Under the pieces are notes generated by a model. That model made no database searches and was not told where the DNA came from. It saw nothing but the letters and a program-made list of their open reading frames with translations. Position numbers and translations under genes: made by a program. Below, one piece after another: positions 22,988-32,374 of a stretch of DNA of 32,410 bases (the stretch's first letter is position 1; every line of letters starts with the position of its first letter). This DNA is from Limisphaerales bacterium (lineage in GTDB: Bacteria > Verrucomicrobiota > Verrucomicrobiia > Limisphaerales > BOG-1460): contig PLQC01000090.1 of NCBI GenBank assembly GCA_003159675.1, forward strand, positions 1-32,410. Direction: 5' to 3'.

Positions 22988-23071
22988 TCAAAACTTTTCC
23001 GGCCGTAGCATGGCCACGAGCAGATAGATGAACAGCAAGAAGGCAATAGCGCCGCCGACAAGATTTTCCAT
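22988..23071 (-). CDS. kdpF: KdpF-like small membrane subunit
   Basis: 27-aa ORF MENLVGGAIAFLLFIYLLVAMLRPEKF directly upstream of kdpA copy 2; too short for the ORF track. Confidence 0.8.
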   Translation of the reverse strand: MENLVGGAIAFLLFIYLLVAMLRPEKF

Positions 23072-23079
23072 AGTCACTC

Positions 23080-23163
23080 CTAGAGCTTTTCGCAGAACGT
23101 TGCGTAGAAGCCGGCAATGATAAAGAAAGCAATGATTACAATGATGTAGATCAGGTCACTCAT
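23080..23163 (-). CDS. Small single-TM protein upstream of kdpF
   Basis: 27-aa ORF MSDLIYIIVIIAFFIIAGFYATFCEKL, same strand, ending 9 bp before kdpF. Confidence 0.65.
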   Translation of the reverse strand: MSDLIYIIVIIAFFIIAGFYATFCEKL

Positions 23164-23420
23164 ACAAATGCTCCCGGGTCATTCTCCCGCCCGGCCATCC
23201 GGATGGAGAGATTGCTGTCGATTCCTGCGGCGTTTTTCTTTTGCAACACACTGGTCATATTCGTGGCTGCATACTCGGTCGTGTTCTGCTGTTGGGGTAG
23301 TTAAATTGAGGGTCAATTGCGTAAAAAAGATGTTAACGCGGCCGGAGCGCGAGGAAGCATTCTCAACCGCTGATTTATGGACTATGCCACGGCTCCGCGC
23401 ACGATTTCCGATTCAATCAC

Positions 23421-23500
23421 GGATGCACACGGATGCACACGGATGCACACGGATGCACACGGATGCACACGGATGCACATGGATGCACATGGATGCACAC
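23421..23500. repeat. Tandem repeat, 10-bp unit GGATGCACAC, 8 copies (two variants GGATGCACAT)
   Basis: Read directly; flanked by partial units (cac on the left, ggat on the right). Confidence 0.97.
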
Positions 23501-23551
23501 GGATTCCGAAGTCCCGTCAGGGACGACCGAGAATAGCCCAGGGTTTCGACC

Positions 23552-23922
23552 ATGGGCATTGATCCGCAGGCGCGGTTGAATATTCTTGAATTCATCCGGG
23601 GCCTGCGCGCTTCCGGCACTGCGATTCTTTACACCACCCATTACCTGGAGGAACCCGAGGCGCTTTGCCAGCGGATTGGAATCATCGATCATGGCCGGTT
23701 GCTGGCCAAGGGCACTTTGCCCGAGTTGCAGGAGCGGTTGGGCGGCGATCGCCTTTTCATTCTCGAAGCCGATTTCAGAAACGCCGCGCCGGAGGCGTGG
23801 AGGCGCTGAATCAGGTCATCAGTTTCGGCAGCGGGTTCAGTGCAATCCTGAAACCGGTCGCCATGCTGGCGGTTTTCGGTTGCGCCGCGAAGGTGCTCGC
23901 AGCGCGCTTTTTCCGCGCCTGA
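23552..23922 (+). pseudogene. ABC transporter remnant: C-terminal piece of ATPase joined to C-terminal piece of permease
   Basis: GIDPQARLNILEFIRGLRASGTAILYTTHYLEEPEALCQRIGIIDHGRLLAKGTLPELQERLGG has D-loop and H-loop but no Walker A/B. It is followed by LNQVISFGSGFSAILKPVAMLAVFGCAAKVLAARFFRA-stop in another frame. Confidence 0.75.
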
Positions 23923-24042
23923 CCTCCCAGCGGCTGCTAGGGCTGCCAGACGGCGCGATAGAAATGCTGGCCCGAGGAAGCGGTGCTGTAATCGCCGCGC
24001 TCCGGCCTGCTTGCAACCGGTGCCAGCGTTCGGATGCGCCCC

Positions 24043-25341
<1,299 letters not shown>

Positions 25342-25579
25342 TCAATTTCAACCACACCAAATCAAAACGAAGATCGCATAATAAAACCGCCGGGCAACGA
25401 GTCAAGGAATGCGTTTGAGGATCAGGCGCGCAATGGGGATCATAAACCGCATGGGACCTTGAACCCGGCAGCGACGCACTGCCGGGCGTCGAGGCCGACC
25501 GCAGGTCGGGCCCTGCCCGGTTTATGGAAAGCCTCCACGATTCCGAAATCGCGCATGGGGACCATGAACCGCGTAGGAC

Positions 25580-25610
25580 AACCTTTTTGTCGCATATGCA
25601 ACAAAAGGTT
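25580..25610. repeat. Near-perfect palindrome centred on GCATATGC
   Basis: aacctttttgtcGCATATGCaacaaaaggtt; the arms are reverse complements apart from two positions. Confidence 0.7.
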
Positions 25611-25773
25611 GCACCGCTGTGATGCTGGCTCATGGAGAGGACCGTGCTGCGCGGAGACGGACGACCACAGGCCACCCTACGATGCGGTGGGTCGGCCAAG
25701 CAAGTCATGTCCAGCAATTAACAAGATATGGTTGGTTGATGGGAGCGGTTGCGATGAAAGTGGGGGTGTTGAT

Positions 25774-26073
25774 ATGAGTTTAATGGCGATCGCACATTTG
25801 AGTCCGGACGAGGGGCAGCGTTGCGAACTCTGTCCGTTAAACCGGGTGCAGGTCGGCGTGGTGGTGCGGATCAGGCAACTGTGCGCCGCGCCCGAATTGC
25901 AGAACCGCCTGCGCGAAATCGGTTTGTGCGAAGATCAGATCGTCAGGCTAGTCACGAGCCGCAACAACCTGATCTGCCAGGTCTGCAACGCCCGGCTGGC
26001 CATCAGCGAGCAATTGGCGCGGCTGATCCTGGTTGAACCGGTCGCCGTTCCCGCCCGCTGTCCCGTCAGTTGA
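25774..26073 (+). CDS. FeoA-domain protein
   Basis: VRIRQLCAAPELQNRLREIGLCEDQIVRLVTSRNNLICQVCNARLAISEQLARLILVEPV fits the FeoA SH3-like pattern; extra CxxC at the N-terminus (CELC). Confidence 0.75.
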   Translation: MSLMAIAHLSPDEGQRCELCPLNRVQVGVVVRIRQLCAAPELQNRLREIGLCEDQIVRLVTSRNNLICQVCNARLAISEQLARLILVEPVAVPARCPVS

Positions 26074-27121
26074 CCCGGGATGCCCCCGCCATCCCCTGTT
26101 CCGCCGTTCCGCCGGTAAATCGTTCCACCATTTTCTCCAGCGCCGCAATCCACAGCGGATGCTCGTTCATGCACGGAATGCGCGTGAACTCCTTTCCGCT
26201 CGCCCGCATGAACTGCTCGCACCCGCGCATGCCGATCTCCTCGATCGTCTCAAGGCAATCCGAAACAAACGTCGGGCAGAGGACGAGCATCCTTTTTTTG
26301 CCCTCCTGCGCCAGGCGCGGCAATTCATAGTCGGTGTACGGTTTCAGCCATGGGTCTTTTCCAAGGCGCGATTGAAATGAGACGGAATATTTCCCCGCCG
26401 GCACACCCGACTTCGCCACAAACGCCGCCGCCGTCTTGAAACATTGGGCGCGATAACACGTCGCGTGCGCCGGGCTGGCGATTTCACAGCAATCCGGCAC
26501 GGTCAGACAATGGCAGCCCGTGATGTCCGATTTTCTGATATGCCTCTCCGGGATGCCGTGAAAGCTGAACAGCAGATGATCGTAGTCCTGTTTCAGGTAA
26601 TCCGCCGCGCTGGCCGCCAGCGCTGTGATGTAATCCGGCGCGTCGTAGTATGGCGCCTGCACCATCACTTTCATCCGCGGCGCAAGTCTTGCCGCGACCT
26701 CCCGCACGCGCACCACGGCGGTTTCACAGCTCGACATCGCATAGTGCGGAAAGAGCGGGATGAGCAGAACGTCGTCAGCCCCCCTGGCCGACAGGTTTGT
26801 CACTCCGCTTCCGATGGAAGGACTTTGGTAGCGCATCGCCAGTTCGACTGGAACGCTCACGCGTTTTTGCAGCGCGGCCTGGACGTGTTTGCTCGTGACG
26901 ACCAATGGCGAACCGTCCTTCGTCCATATTTTTTCATAGGCGTGCCCCGATTCCTTGGGGCGGGTCGGCAGAATGGCGAAATTCACCACGCAAAACCGGA
27001 TCGGCCACGGCATGTCCAGCACACGGCCATCCATCAGAAACTCGCGCAGATATTTTCGCACGTCCCGGACAGAAGGCGAATCCGGCGAACCCAAATTGAC
27101 CAATAAGACGCCTTTGGGCAT
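26066..27121 (-). CDS. hemH: Ferrochelatase
   Basis: KGVLLVNLGSPDSPSVRDVRKYLREFLMDGRVLDMPW; LLFSFHGIPERHIRKSD; SFQSRLGKDPWLKPYTD; LCPTFVSDCLETIEEI. Confidence 0.96.
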   Translation of the reverse strand: MPKGVLLVNLGSPDSPSVRDVRKYLREFLMDGRVLDMPWPIRFCVVNFAILPTRPKESGHAYEKIWTKDGSPLVVTSKHVQAALQKRVSVPVELAMRYQSPSIGSGVTNLSARGADDVLLIPLFPHYAMSSCETAVVRVREVAARLAPRMKVMVQAPYYDAPDYITALAASAADYLKQDYDHLLFSFHGIPERHIRKSDITGCHCLTVPDCCEIASPAHATCYRAQCFKTAAAFVAKSGVPAGKYSVSFQSRLGKDPWLKPYTDYELPRLAQEGKKRMLVLCPTFVSDCLETIEEIGMRGCEQFMRASGKEFTRIPCMNEHPLWIAALEKMVERFTGGTAEQGMAGASRVN

Positions 27122-27222
27122 GAATTCGTTGAGTCGTTACAAGGTTAAATCGCTGAAACGTTACATCGGGTGGGCCGTGGCAGTCACGCTGGAACGGTCC
27201 AGAGCTGGGCACTCTTTATAAC

Positions 27223-27280
27223 GTTGGGTGGGGCGAGGCTCCTGACGAGCCAGCTCGCGAGGACGCTCGCCCCACCCAAC
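27223..27280. repeat. 58-bp palindromic interspersed repeat
   Basis: GTTGGGTGGGGCGAG ... CTCGCCCCACCCAAC, a perfect 15-bp inverted repeat with a 28-nt centre. Confidence 0.85.
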
Positions 27281-27312
27281 TCAACCACTACCCGCGTCAA
27301 TGCTCCACCGCT

Positions 27313-28779
27313 TTAACGCTTCAACGCCTCCCCCACCCTCTCCGCCACATTGCAACCGGACACAATGGAATCGCTCAGCGAAACGCCGTCGCGATAATGG
27401 CCGGCCAGGAACAAACCGGGGGCCCTGGCTTCGATATCCGTCATCAGGTCTCGGTACCGGCCGTAACCGACATTGTATTGGGGAATCGCCTTGGGATAAA
27501 ACACGCAGTGTTTGAAGGTGGGGTCGCCTCTCACACCCAGGAGCACCCGCAAATCTTCACAAGTCAGTTCGTAAAGCTTGCCGGGCGGCAGCGATGCCAG
27601 TTCGGGGTATCGCTCTCCGCCGACATAACTCGTGAGGGTGAGATGCCCGGCGGGCGCGCGATTCGGAAACAACGACGACGAAAAGATGGTTCCGAGAATT
27701 TTGAAGCCTTCGATTTTCGGGATCAACATGCCGAATCCTTCGCAGGGATGGGCCACGTCCTCCCGCCGGAAGCCCAGCACCACGCTTGCCACCGGCGGGT
27801 AACGGATCTCGGAAAAGGCGGTGAGGTCCGGAAATTTTTCCTTTGCATCGGCCCCTTGCGCGGGTTCGGTAGGGCCGGCCTGCCGGCCGGCCTGGACTCG
27901 CGGCGGCGCGGCCTGAGCCGAGACCCCGTCCGTCTCAATCTGCAACTCCGCCAGTCTGAACGCCGTGCCGCAATAAATCACCGCTCCATGTTCGGCCCGA
28001 GTCTCACGGCCATTCTCACGAGACTCGAGAGTCCAGCCTTCCTGTGTCCGGATGAGTTTCATGACGGAGGTGTTGAGCTTCACCGCGTCGCCCAGATGCC
28101 CGCGCAACGTGTCGGGCAAAACCTGCAATCCTTCATCAAATGAAAACTTCGGCGCGCGGTCCTTGGCCACCTCGCCGCTCCTCTTTCGGTCCCGCGCCCC
28201 AAAAATCTGGCCTTTTATCATGGAGCCATACCTGTCTTCCAGCGCCTTGAGCTTGGGAAACGCGTGGGTGACGGACAGCTTGTACGGATCGCCGGCATAA
28301 ATCCCCGCGACCAGCGCATCAATCGCGTGATCCAGAAATTCCTGGTTGAACCGGCGCACCACGAATTGCGCGATGCTTTCCTCGACTCCATCCCGTCGCG
28401 GCGAAGCAAATGGCTCTCGCAACACGGCCAGCTTGGCTTTGAGCGAAAACAGTTCCGTCGTGAAAAAACCCGCCGGCGAGCCGGGCATCGCGATGGGTTT
28501 CTTGTAGCGAACGACGTAACGCGCCTCGGCTTTGGGATCGGGATCGAGCCGCCGGGATTGCAGTCCTGCGTCGCGGACGAGTTGCGCGATTTTCGGCGAT
28601 GTTTCGAGAAGCGTGTTGGGTCCAAACTCGGCGAGGTAGCCGTCCTTCCGCAGGGACTGGATCACACCCCCTGCCCGCCCGCCGGCTTCATAGACCGTCA
28701 CCGGGATACCGCTGCGCTTCAAGTAAAACGCAGCGGTCAAACCCGTGATGCCCGCGCCAACAATTGCAACGGGTTTCAT
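27313..28779 (-). CDS. Protoporphyrinogen oxidase (HemG/HemY family)
   Basis: MKPVAIVGAGITGLTAAFYLKRSGIPVTVYEAGGRAGG; GPNTLLET; PPVASVVLGFRREDV; GLFLAGHYRDGVSLSDSIVSGCNVA. ORF track start is 28830. Confidence 0.93.
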   Translation of the reverse strand: MKPVAIVGAGITGLTAAFYLKRSGIPVTVYEAGGRAGGVIQSLRKDGYLAEFGPNTLLETSPKIAQLVRDAGLQSRRLDPDPKAEARYVVRYKKPIAMPGSPAGFFTTELFSLKAKLAVLREPFASPRRDGVEESIAQFVVRRFNQEFLDHAIDALVAGIYAGDPYKLSVTHAFPKLKALEDRYGSMIKGQIFGARDRKRSGEVAKDRAPKFSFDEGLQVLPDTLRGHLGDAVKLNTSVMKLIRTQEGWTLESRENGRETRAEHGAVIYCGTAFRLAELQIETDGVSAQAAPPRVQAGRQAGPTEPAQGADAKEKFPDLTAFSEIRYPPVASVVLGFRREDVAHPCEGFGMLIPKIEGFKILGTIFSSSLFPNRAPAGHLTLTSYVGGERYPELASLPPGKLYELTCEDLRVLLGVRGDPTFKHCVFYPKAIPQYNVGYGRYRDLMTDIEARAPGLFLAGHYRDGVSLSDSIVSGCNVAERVGEALKR

Positions 28780-28856
28780 GGCTTTGTGAGGACTTTCAAA
28801 AATCCGTTCGATGAGCTCCGCGACTTCCAAACAACTAAAGGTCGCGCGGATGCTTC

Positions 28857-28894
28857 CCCTCTCCCGTCCGACGGGAGAGGGTCAGGGTGAGGGT
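28857..28894. repeat. Hairpin-plus-tail repeat, left copy (inverted relative to 29352-29389)
   Basis: ccctctcccgtc-c-gacgggagaggg followed by tcagggtgagggt. Confidence 0.9.
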
Positions 28895-29298
28895 CTTTTG
28901 GGTTTATCTGGTTCGCGGCGGTGTGGTGGCGGTGCAACGTTGCCGGGATGTGGGGCGCGTTCCTGCAAAAGCCGCCAGAGATTTTCCAGGAGATTGTTCC
29001 GATCTTCCGATTTCGCGAGCTGATGGTTCCACACGCGTCTGACAAGAATGCCGTGCGAGGCGAGGAAACTGTCCCGCTCGAAATCGTATGCTTGCTGGCT
29101 GGGAAATCCGTGTCCGGACCCGTCGAGTTCGATGGCAAGCTTGGCTTCGACGCAATAAACATCCAAGTAGTACGGTTTCTCGGGATGTTGGCGGCGGAAT
29201 TTGTATCCAGCCAGACGGCGGGATCGCAGCAAACGCCAGAGCTGCTTCTCGGCCCAAGTGGACTGTTTGCGCAATGTTCGCGCCCGTGTGGCAGACAT
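28882..29298 (-). CDS. DUF559 / Vsr-like endonuclease domain protein
   Basis: TLRKQSTWAEKQLWRLLRSRRLAGYKFRRQHPEKPYYLDVYCVEAKLAIELDGSGH...LASHGILVRRVWNHQLAK; the stop codon lies inside the left repeat. Confidence 0.88.
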   Translation of the reverse strand: MSATRARTLRKQSTWAEKQLWRLLRSRRLAGYKFRRQHPEKPYYLDVYCVEAKLAIELDGSGHGFPSQQAYDFERDSFLASHGILVRRVWNHQLAKSEDRNNLLENLWRLLQERAPHPGNVAPPPHRREPDKPKRPSP

Positions 29299-29351
29299 GA
29301 ATGGGTGAGTAAACCGAAATCGTCAGGCAGGCAAGTGAAGATTCTACTTGA

Positions 29352-29389
29352 ACCCTCACCCCGGCCCTCTCCCATCGGATGGGAGAGGG
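29352..29389. repeat. Hairpin-plus-tail repeat, right copy
   Basis: accctcaccccgg followed by ccctctcccatc-g-gatgggagaggg. Confidence 0.9.
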
Positions 29390-29501
29390 AGTGTTGTAAT
29401 TCCGCACACGCCTCAACAAACGAAGCAACTTGATCAATATCTTTGGGGTCAATTGTATTGCTCATTAACTTACGGATACGCAAGTTTACGATTTTCTTTT
29501 T

Positions 29502-30881
29502 TCAAATCGTCTTCGAGTGTTTTCGCTCGCCCATCGACGCCAGGGTGTTGTCAAAACACATGGCGATGTTGCGGATGAACAAGCGGCCAGTGTCGGTAAC
29601 TTCGAAGCCGGTGGGCGTGCGTTTCACGAGGTGGTCGGCTTCAAACGGTGCGAGTGAAGCCAGTTCATTTGCGAAGTGTTGCACGAAATTGATGCCGAGC
29701 TTTTGTGACATGGCGGCGTAGTCCAGGGAGAGATCGCACATCACGCGCATGATGGTCTCGCGGCGGATCCTGTCCTCTTCGGTCACGAGATAACCGCGCT
29801 GCACCGGCACGCGACCGGCGTCCACGGCCTTCTCGTATTTCGGAAGTTCCTTTTCGTTCTGCCAGTAGGCCTCGGGGATCTGCGAGATGCTCGACATGCC
29901 GAACGCATAAATGTCCGCGCCGGCGCGGGTGCTGTAGCCCTGAAAATTGCGTTGGAGCTGCCTGCTGCGCTGCGCCACGGCGAGTTCATCGTTGGGCCGG
30001 GCGAAATGGTCCATCCCGATATAGACGTAGCGGTCGTTGGCGGTGAGTTTCTCGATGACGAGCTTGAGGACCTGCAGCTTGGTTTCGGGCGCGGGAAGGG
30101 ATTGTTGTTGCTCCAGGATTTTTTGCGCCGGTTTGACCCACGGCACGTGCGCATAACTGAAGACCGCGAGGCGGTCGGGGTTCATTTCGAGCACGATGTC
30201 GAGCGTTTCGTTGAATGACTCAAGGGTTTGATGCGGCAGGCCGTAGATGAGGTCGAGATTGATCGAGCCGTACCCCAGTTCGCGCATCCAGTCCATCGCC
30301 TGCTGGGTCATCGCGCGCGGCTGGATGCGATGGATCGCCTCCTGCACCCGTGGATTGAAATCCTGCACGCCCATCGAGGCGCGGTTGAAACCGATTTCGC
30401 GCAGCGCCACCAGGTGGTCCCGCGTCAGCCGTCGCGGATCCACTTCCACACCGGCTTCGAGGTCGTCCGAAAATGTGAACCGGCTCCGGATCAGCCCGCC
30501 CAACCGCCGGATCTCGTCCGGCCTTAGAAACGTGGGCGAGCCGCCGCCGAAATGGAGCTGGACGACCTTGCGCGAGGGATTCAGCCGCGGCGCCATCTGC
30601 GCCACCTCGCGGCCGAGGGTTTCGATGTAGGATTCGCCCTTGTCGTGGTTGAGGGTAATGACGGTGGTGCAGCCACAGAACCAGCAGAGCGTTTCGCAGA
30701 ACGGGATGTGAAAATAGAGGGACAGGTCGCGCGCGGCGCGGTTGTTGGCCTCCACCCGCGCGGAGAGTTCGGCCCATGATACGGTGTCCGCAAACTTCGT
30801 CGCGGGCGGATAGCTGGTGTAACGCGGGCCGGCCACGTTGTACTTCTTCACCAGCTCGAGATCGACCTGTAATGTGTTCAT
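29502..30881 (-). CDS. hemN: Oxygen-independent coproporphyrinogen III dehydrogenase/oxidase (radical SAM)
   Basis: YNVAGPRYTSYPPATKF, IPFCETLCWFCGCTTVI, FGGGSPTFL, DLIYGLPHQT. Start ATG 30881 overlaps the hemE stop (ATGA). Confidence 0.95.
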   Translation of the reverse strand: MNTLQVDLELVKKYNVAGPRYTSYPPATKFADTVSWAELSARVEANNRAARDLSLYFHIPFCETLCWFCGCTTVITLNHDKGESYIETLGREVAQMAPRLNPSRKVVQLHFGGGSPTFLRPDEIRRLGGLIRSRFTFSDDLEAGVEVDPRRLTRDHLVALREIGFNRASMGVQDFNPRVQEAIHRIQPRAMTQQAMDWMRELGYGSINLDLIYGLPHQTLESFNETLDIVLEMNPDRLAVFSYAHVPWVKPAQKILEQQQSLPAPETKLQVLKLVIEKLTANDRYVYIGMDHFARPNDELAVAQRSRQLQRNFQGYSTRAGADIYAFGMSSISQIPEAYWQNEKELPKYEKAVDAGRVPVQRGYLVTEEDRIRRETIMRVMCDLSLDYAAMSQKLGINFVQHFANELASLAPFEADHLVKRTPTGFEVTDTGRLFIRNIAMCFDNTLASMGERKHSKTI

Positions 30882-32074
30882 CCGGATTTGAAAGCGCGCA
30901 CCGCTTCCACCAGCGCGGCGATGTTTTCCAGTTTCGCCGACGGCGGCACGCCGTGGCCGAGGTTGAAAATATAGCCCCGACGCCCCCGCATTTCCACCAG
31001 CAGCCGGGTCGTCTCGCGGGCAATGGCTTCGGGTGTCGCATCGACGAGCAGGGCCGGAGCCAGGTTGCCCTGCAGAGCGATCGTGGCTGGAAGGAGCCTG
31101 CGGGCTTCGGCGAGGGAAAACCGCCAGTCGATCCCCAACACTTTCGCCCCGGTGGCCACAAGGTCGGACCAGTTGGCGTGAGTGCCGAGCGAGAAGATGA
31201 TCGTCGGAACCCCGGAGTCCGACCCTCGGTGTCCGGGCCGGCCCGGCTGCGCCCGTCTCCGGATTCCTGAAACCGACGCGATGATGTCCTTCATCCACCT
31301 CCCGGAGGCTTCCTGAAATTCGCCGGGGGCGAGCAGCCCGCCGTGGCTGTCGAACAGTTGCAGCGCATCCACGCCGGCGCGAATCTGCATCTCCAGGAAG
31401 GAAGTGATGGCGGCGGTCAGCTTCTCGGCCAGCATCCAAAACGTCTTGCGATCTTCACGGAACAGGGCCAGGGCCCGCGTGTAGGATTTCGCACTGCCCC
31501 CTTCCATCATGAACGTCGCCAGCGTCCAGGGCGAGCCGGCGAAACCGATCAGCGCCGTCCGGTCACCGAGATCCTTGCGGACCAGGCGAAGCGCTTGGTC
31601 CACATAACCCAGCCGCTCGCGGACCCGCTCGACGGAGAGCCGCTCGATGTCCGCGCGACTGCGGATTGCGAAATCCATGACGATGCCGCCCCTGTCGGGA
31701 AAACGGTAGGGTTGCCCGAGGGCCTCGGGAATCACGAGAATATCGCTGAACAAAATCGCCGCATCGAAGCCGAATCGGCGGACTGGCTGAACGGTCACTT
31801 CTGCCGCCAGCTCGGGTGTTTGCACCAGTTCGAGAAAGGAATGCTTCTGCTTCAGCAAACGATACTCCGGCAACACGCGCCCGGCCTGGCGCATGAGCCA
31901 CACCGGCGGACGGTCCACCGCCTCGCACCGGCAGGCGCCCAGGAACCGGTCCCGATCACTGATTTTCCTGCCGCCACGCCCCTGCGTCCGTTCGCCGCGA
32001 GCGTTTTTCGATCGGAATTTGATTGTTCTCAACGCAGTCATCCGCGGATGCTGATTCCGTTCACGCGTAGACAC
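30878..32074 (-). CDS. hemE: Uroporphyrinogen decarboxylase
   Basis: RPPVWLMRQAGRVLPEYRLLKQKHSFLELVQTPELAAEVTVQPVRRFGFDAAILFSDILVIPEALG; GFAGSPWTLATFMMEG; FNLGHGVPPSAKLENIAALVEAV. Exact start uncertain (32074 or 32041). Confidence 0.96.
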   Translation of the reverse strand: MSTRERNQHPRMTALRTIKFRSKNARGERTQGRGGRKISDRDRFLGACRCEAVDRPPVWLMRQAGRVLPEYRLLKQKHSFLELVQTPELAAEVTVQPVRRFGFDAAILFSDILVIPEALGQPYRFPDRGGIVMDFAIRSRADIERLSVERVRERLGYVDQALRLVRKDLGDRTALIGFAGSPWTLATFMMEGGSAKSYTRALALFREDRKTFWMLAEKLTAAITSFLEMQIRAGVDALQLFDSHGGLLAPGEFQEASGRWMKDIIASVSGIRRRAQPGRPGHRGSDSGVPTIIFSLGTHANWSDLVATGAKVLGIDWRFSLAEARRLLPATIALQGNLAPALLVDATPEAIARETTRLLVEMRGRRGYIFNLGHGVPPSAKLENIAALVEAVRAFKSG

Positions 32075-32357
32075 AATACAGCAAGTCCATCCGCAGACTG
32101 CACGGTTCTTGTCGATTCATCCACATAATTTGATTAGCTCGCAGCTATCTCGTCGTAGAGGATGGGGATCCTCTCGACGGTGGGCAGTTCGATGCAATTG
32201 GGTTTCGCCACAAGAAGATGGTACCCGAAGCCGGTCCGCAAATGAAGCCCGCTGTTTGCAGGAGGGTCGATCCGGGTGCACTCCGACACACTGTCCCGAT
32301 CGCAAACATGCCGGAGCGCCGTGTTTGGATCCTGTGTGAAAAGCTGAACTGGGTGGT

Positions 32358-32374
32358 ACGGGCCACTGGCCCGT
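32358..32374. repeat. Short perfect palindrome, possible edge of an intergenic repeat
   Basis: ACGGGCCA-c-TGGCCCGT. Confidence 0.5.

Noticed and set aside
23421-23500. Possible CRISPR array
   Set aside because: Units are contiguous 10-mers with no spacers and no cas genes nearby; a simple tandem repeat.
27331-27346. Second integration site (ccaccctctccgccac) matching the tRNA 3' end
   Set aside because: Only about 9-10 bases match, and the site lies inside the hemG/Y coding sequence; no attR found in the window.
30220-31161. 313-aa minus ORF overlapping hemN and hemE in another frame
   Set aside because: Out-of-frame overlap with two well-identified heme genes on the same strand.
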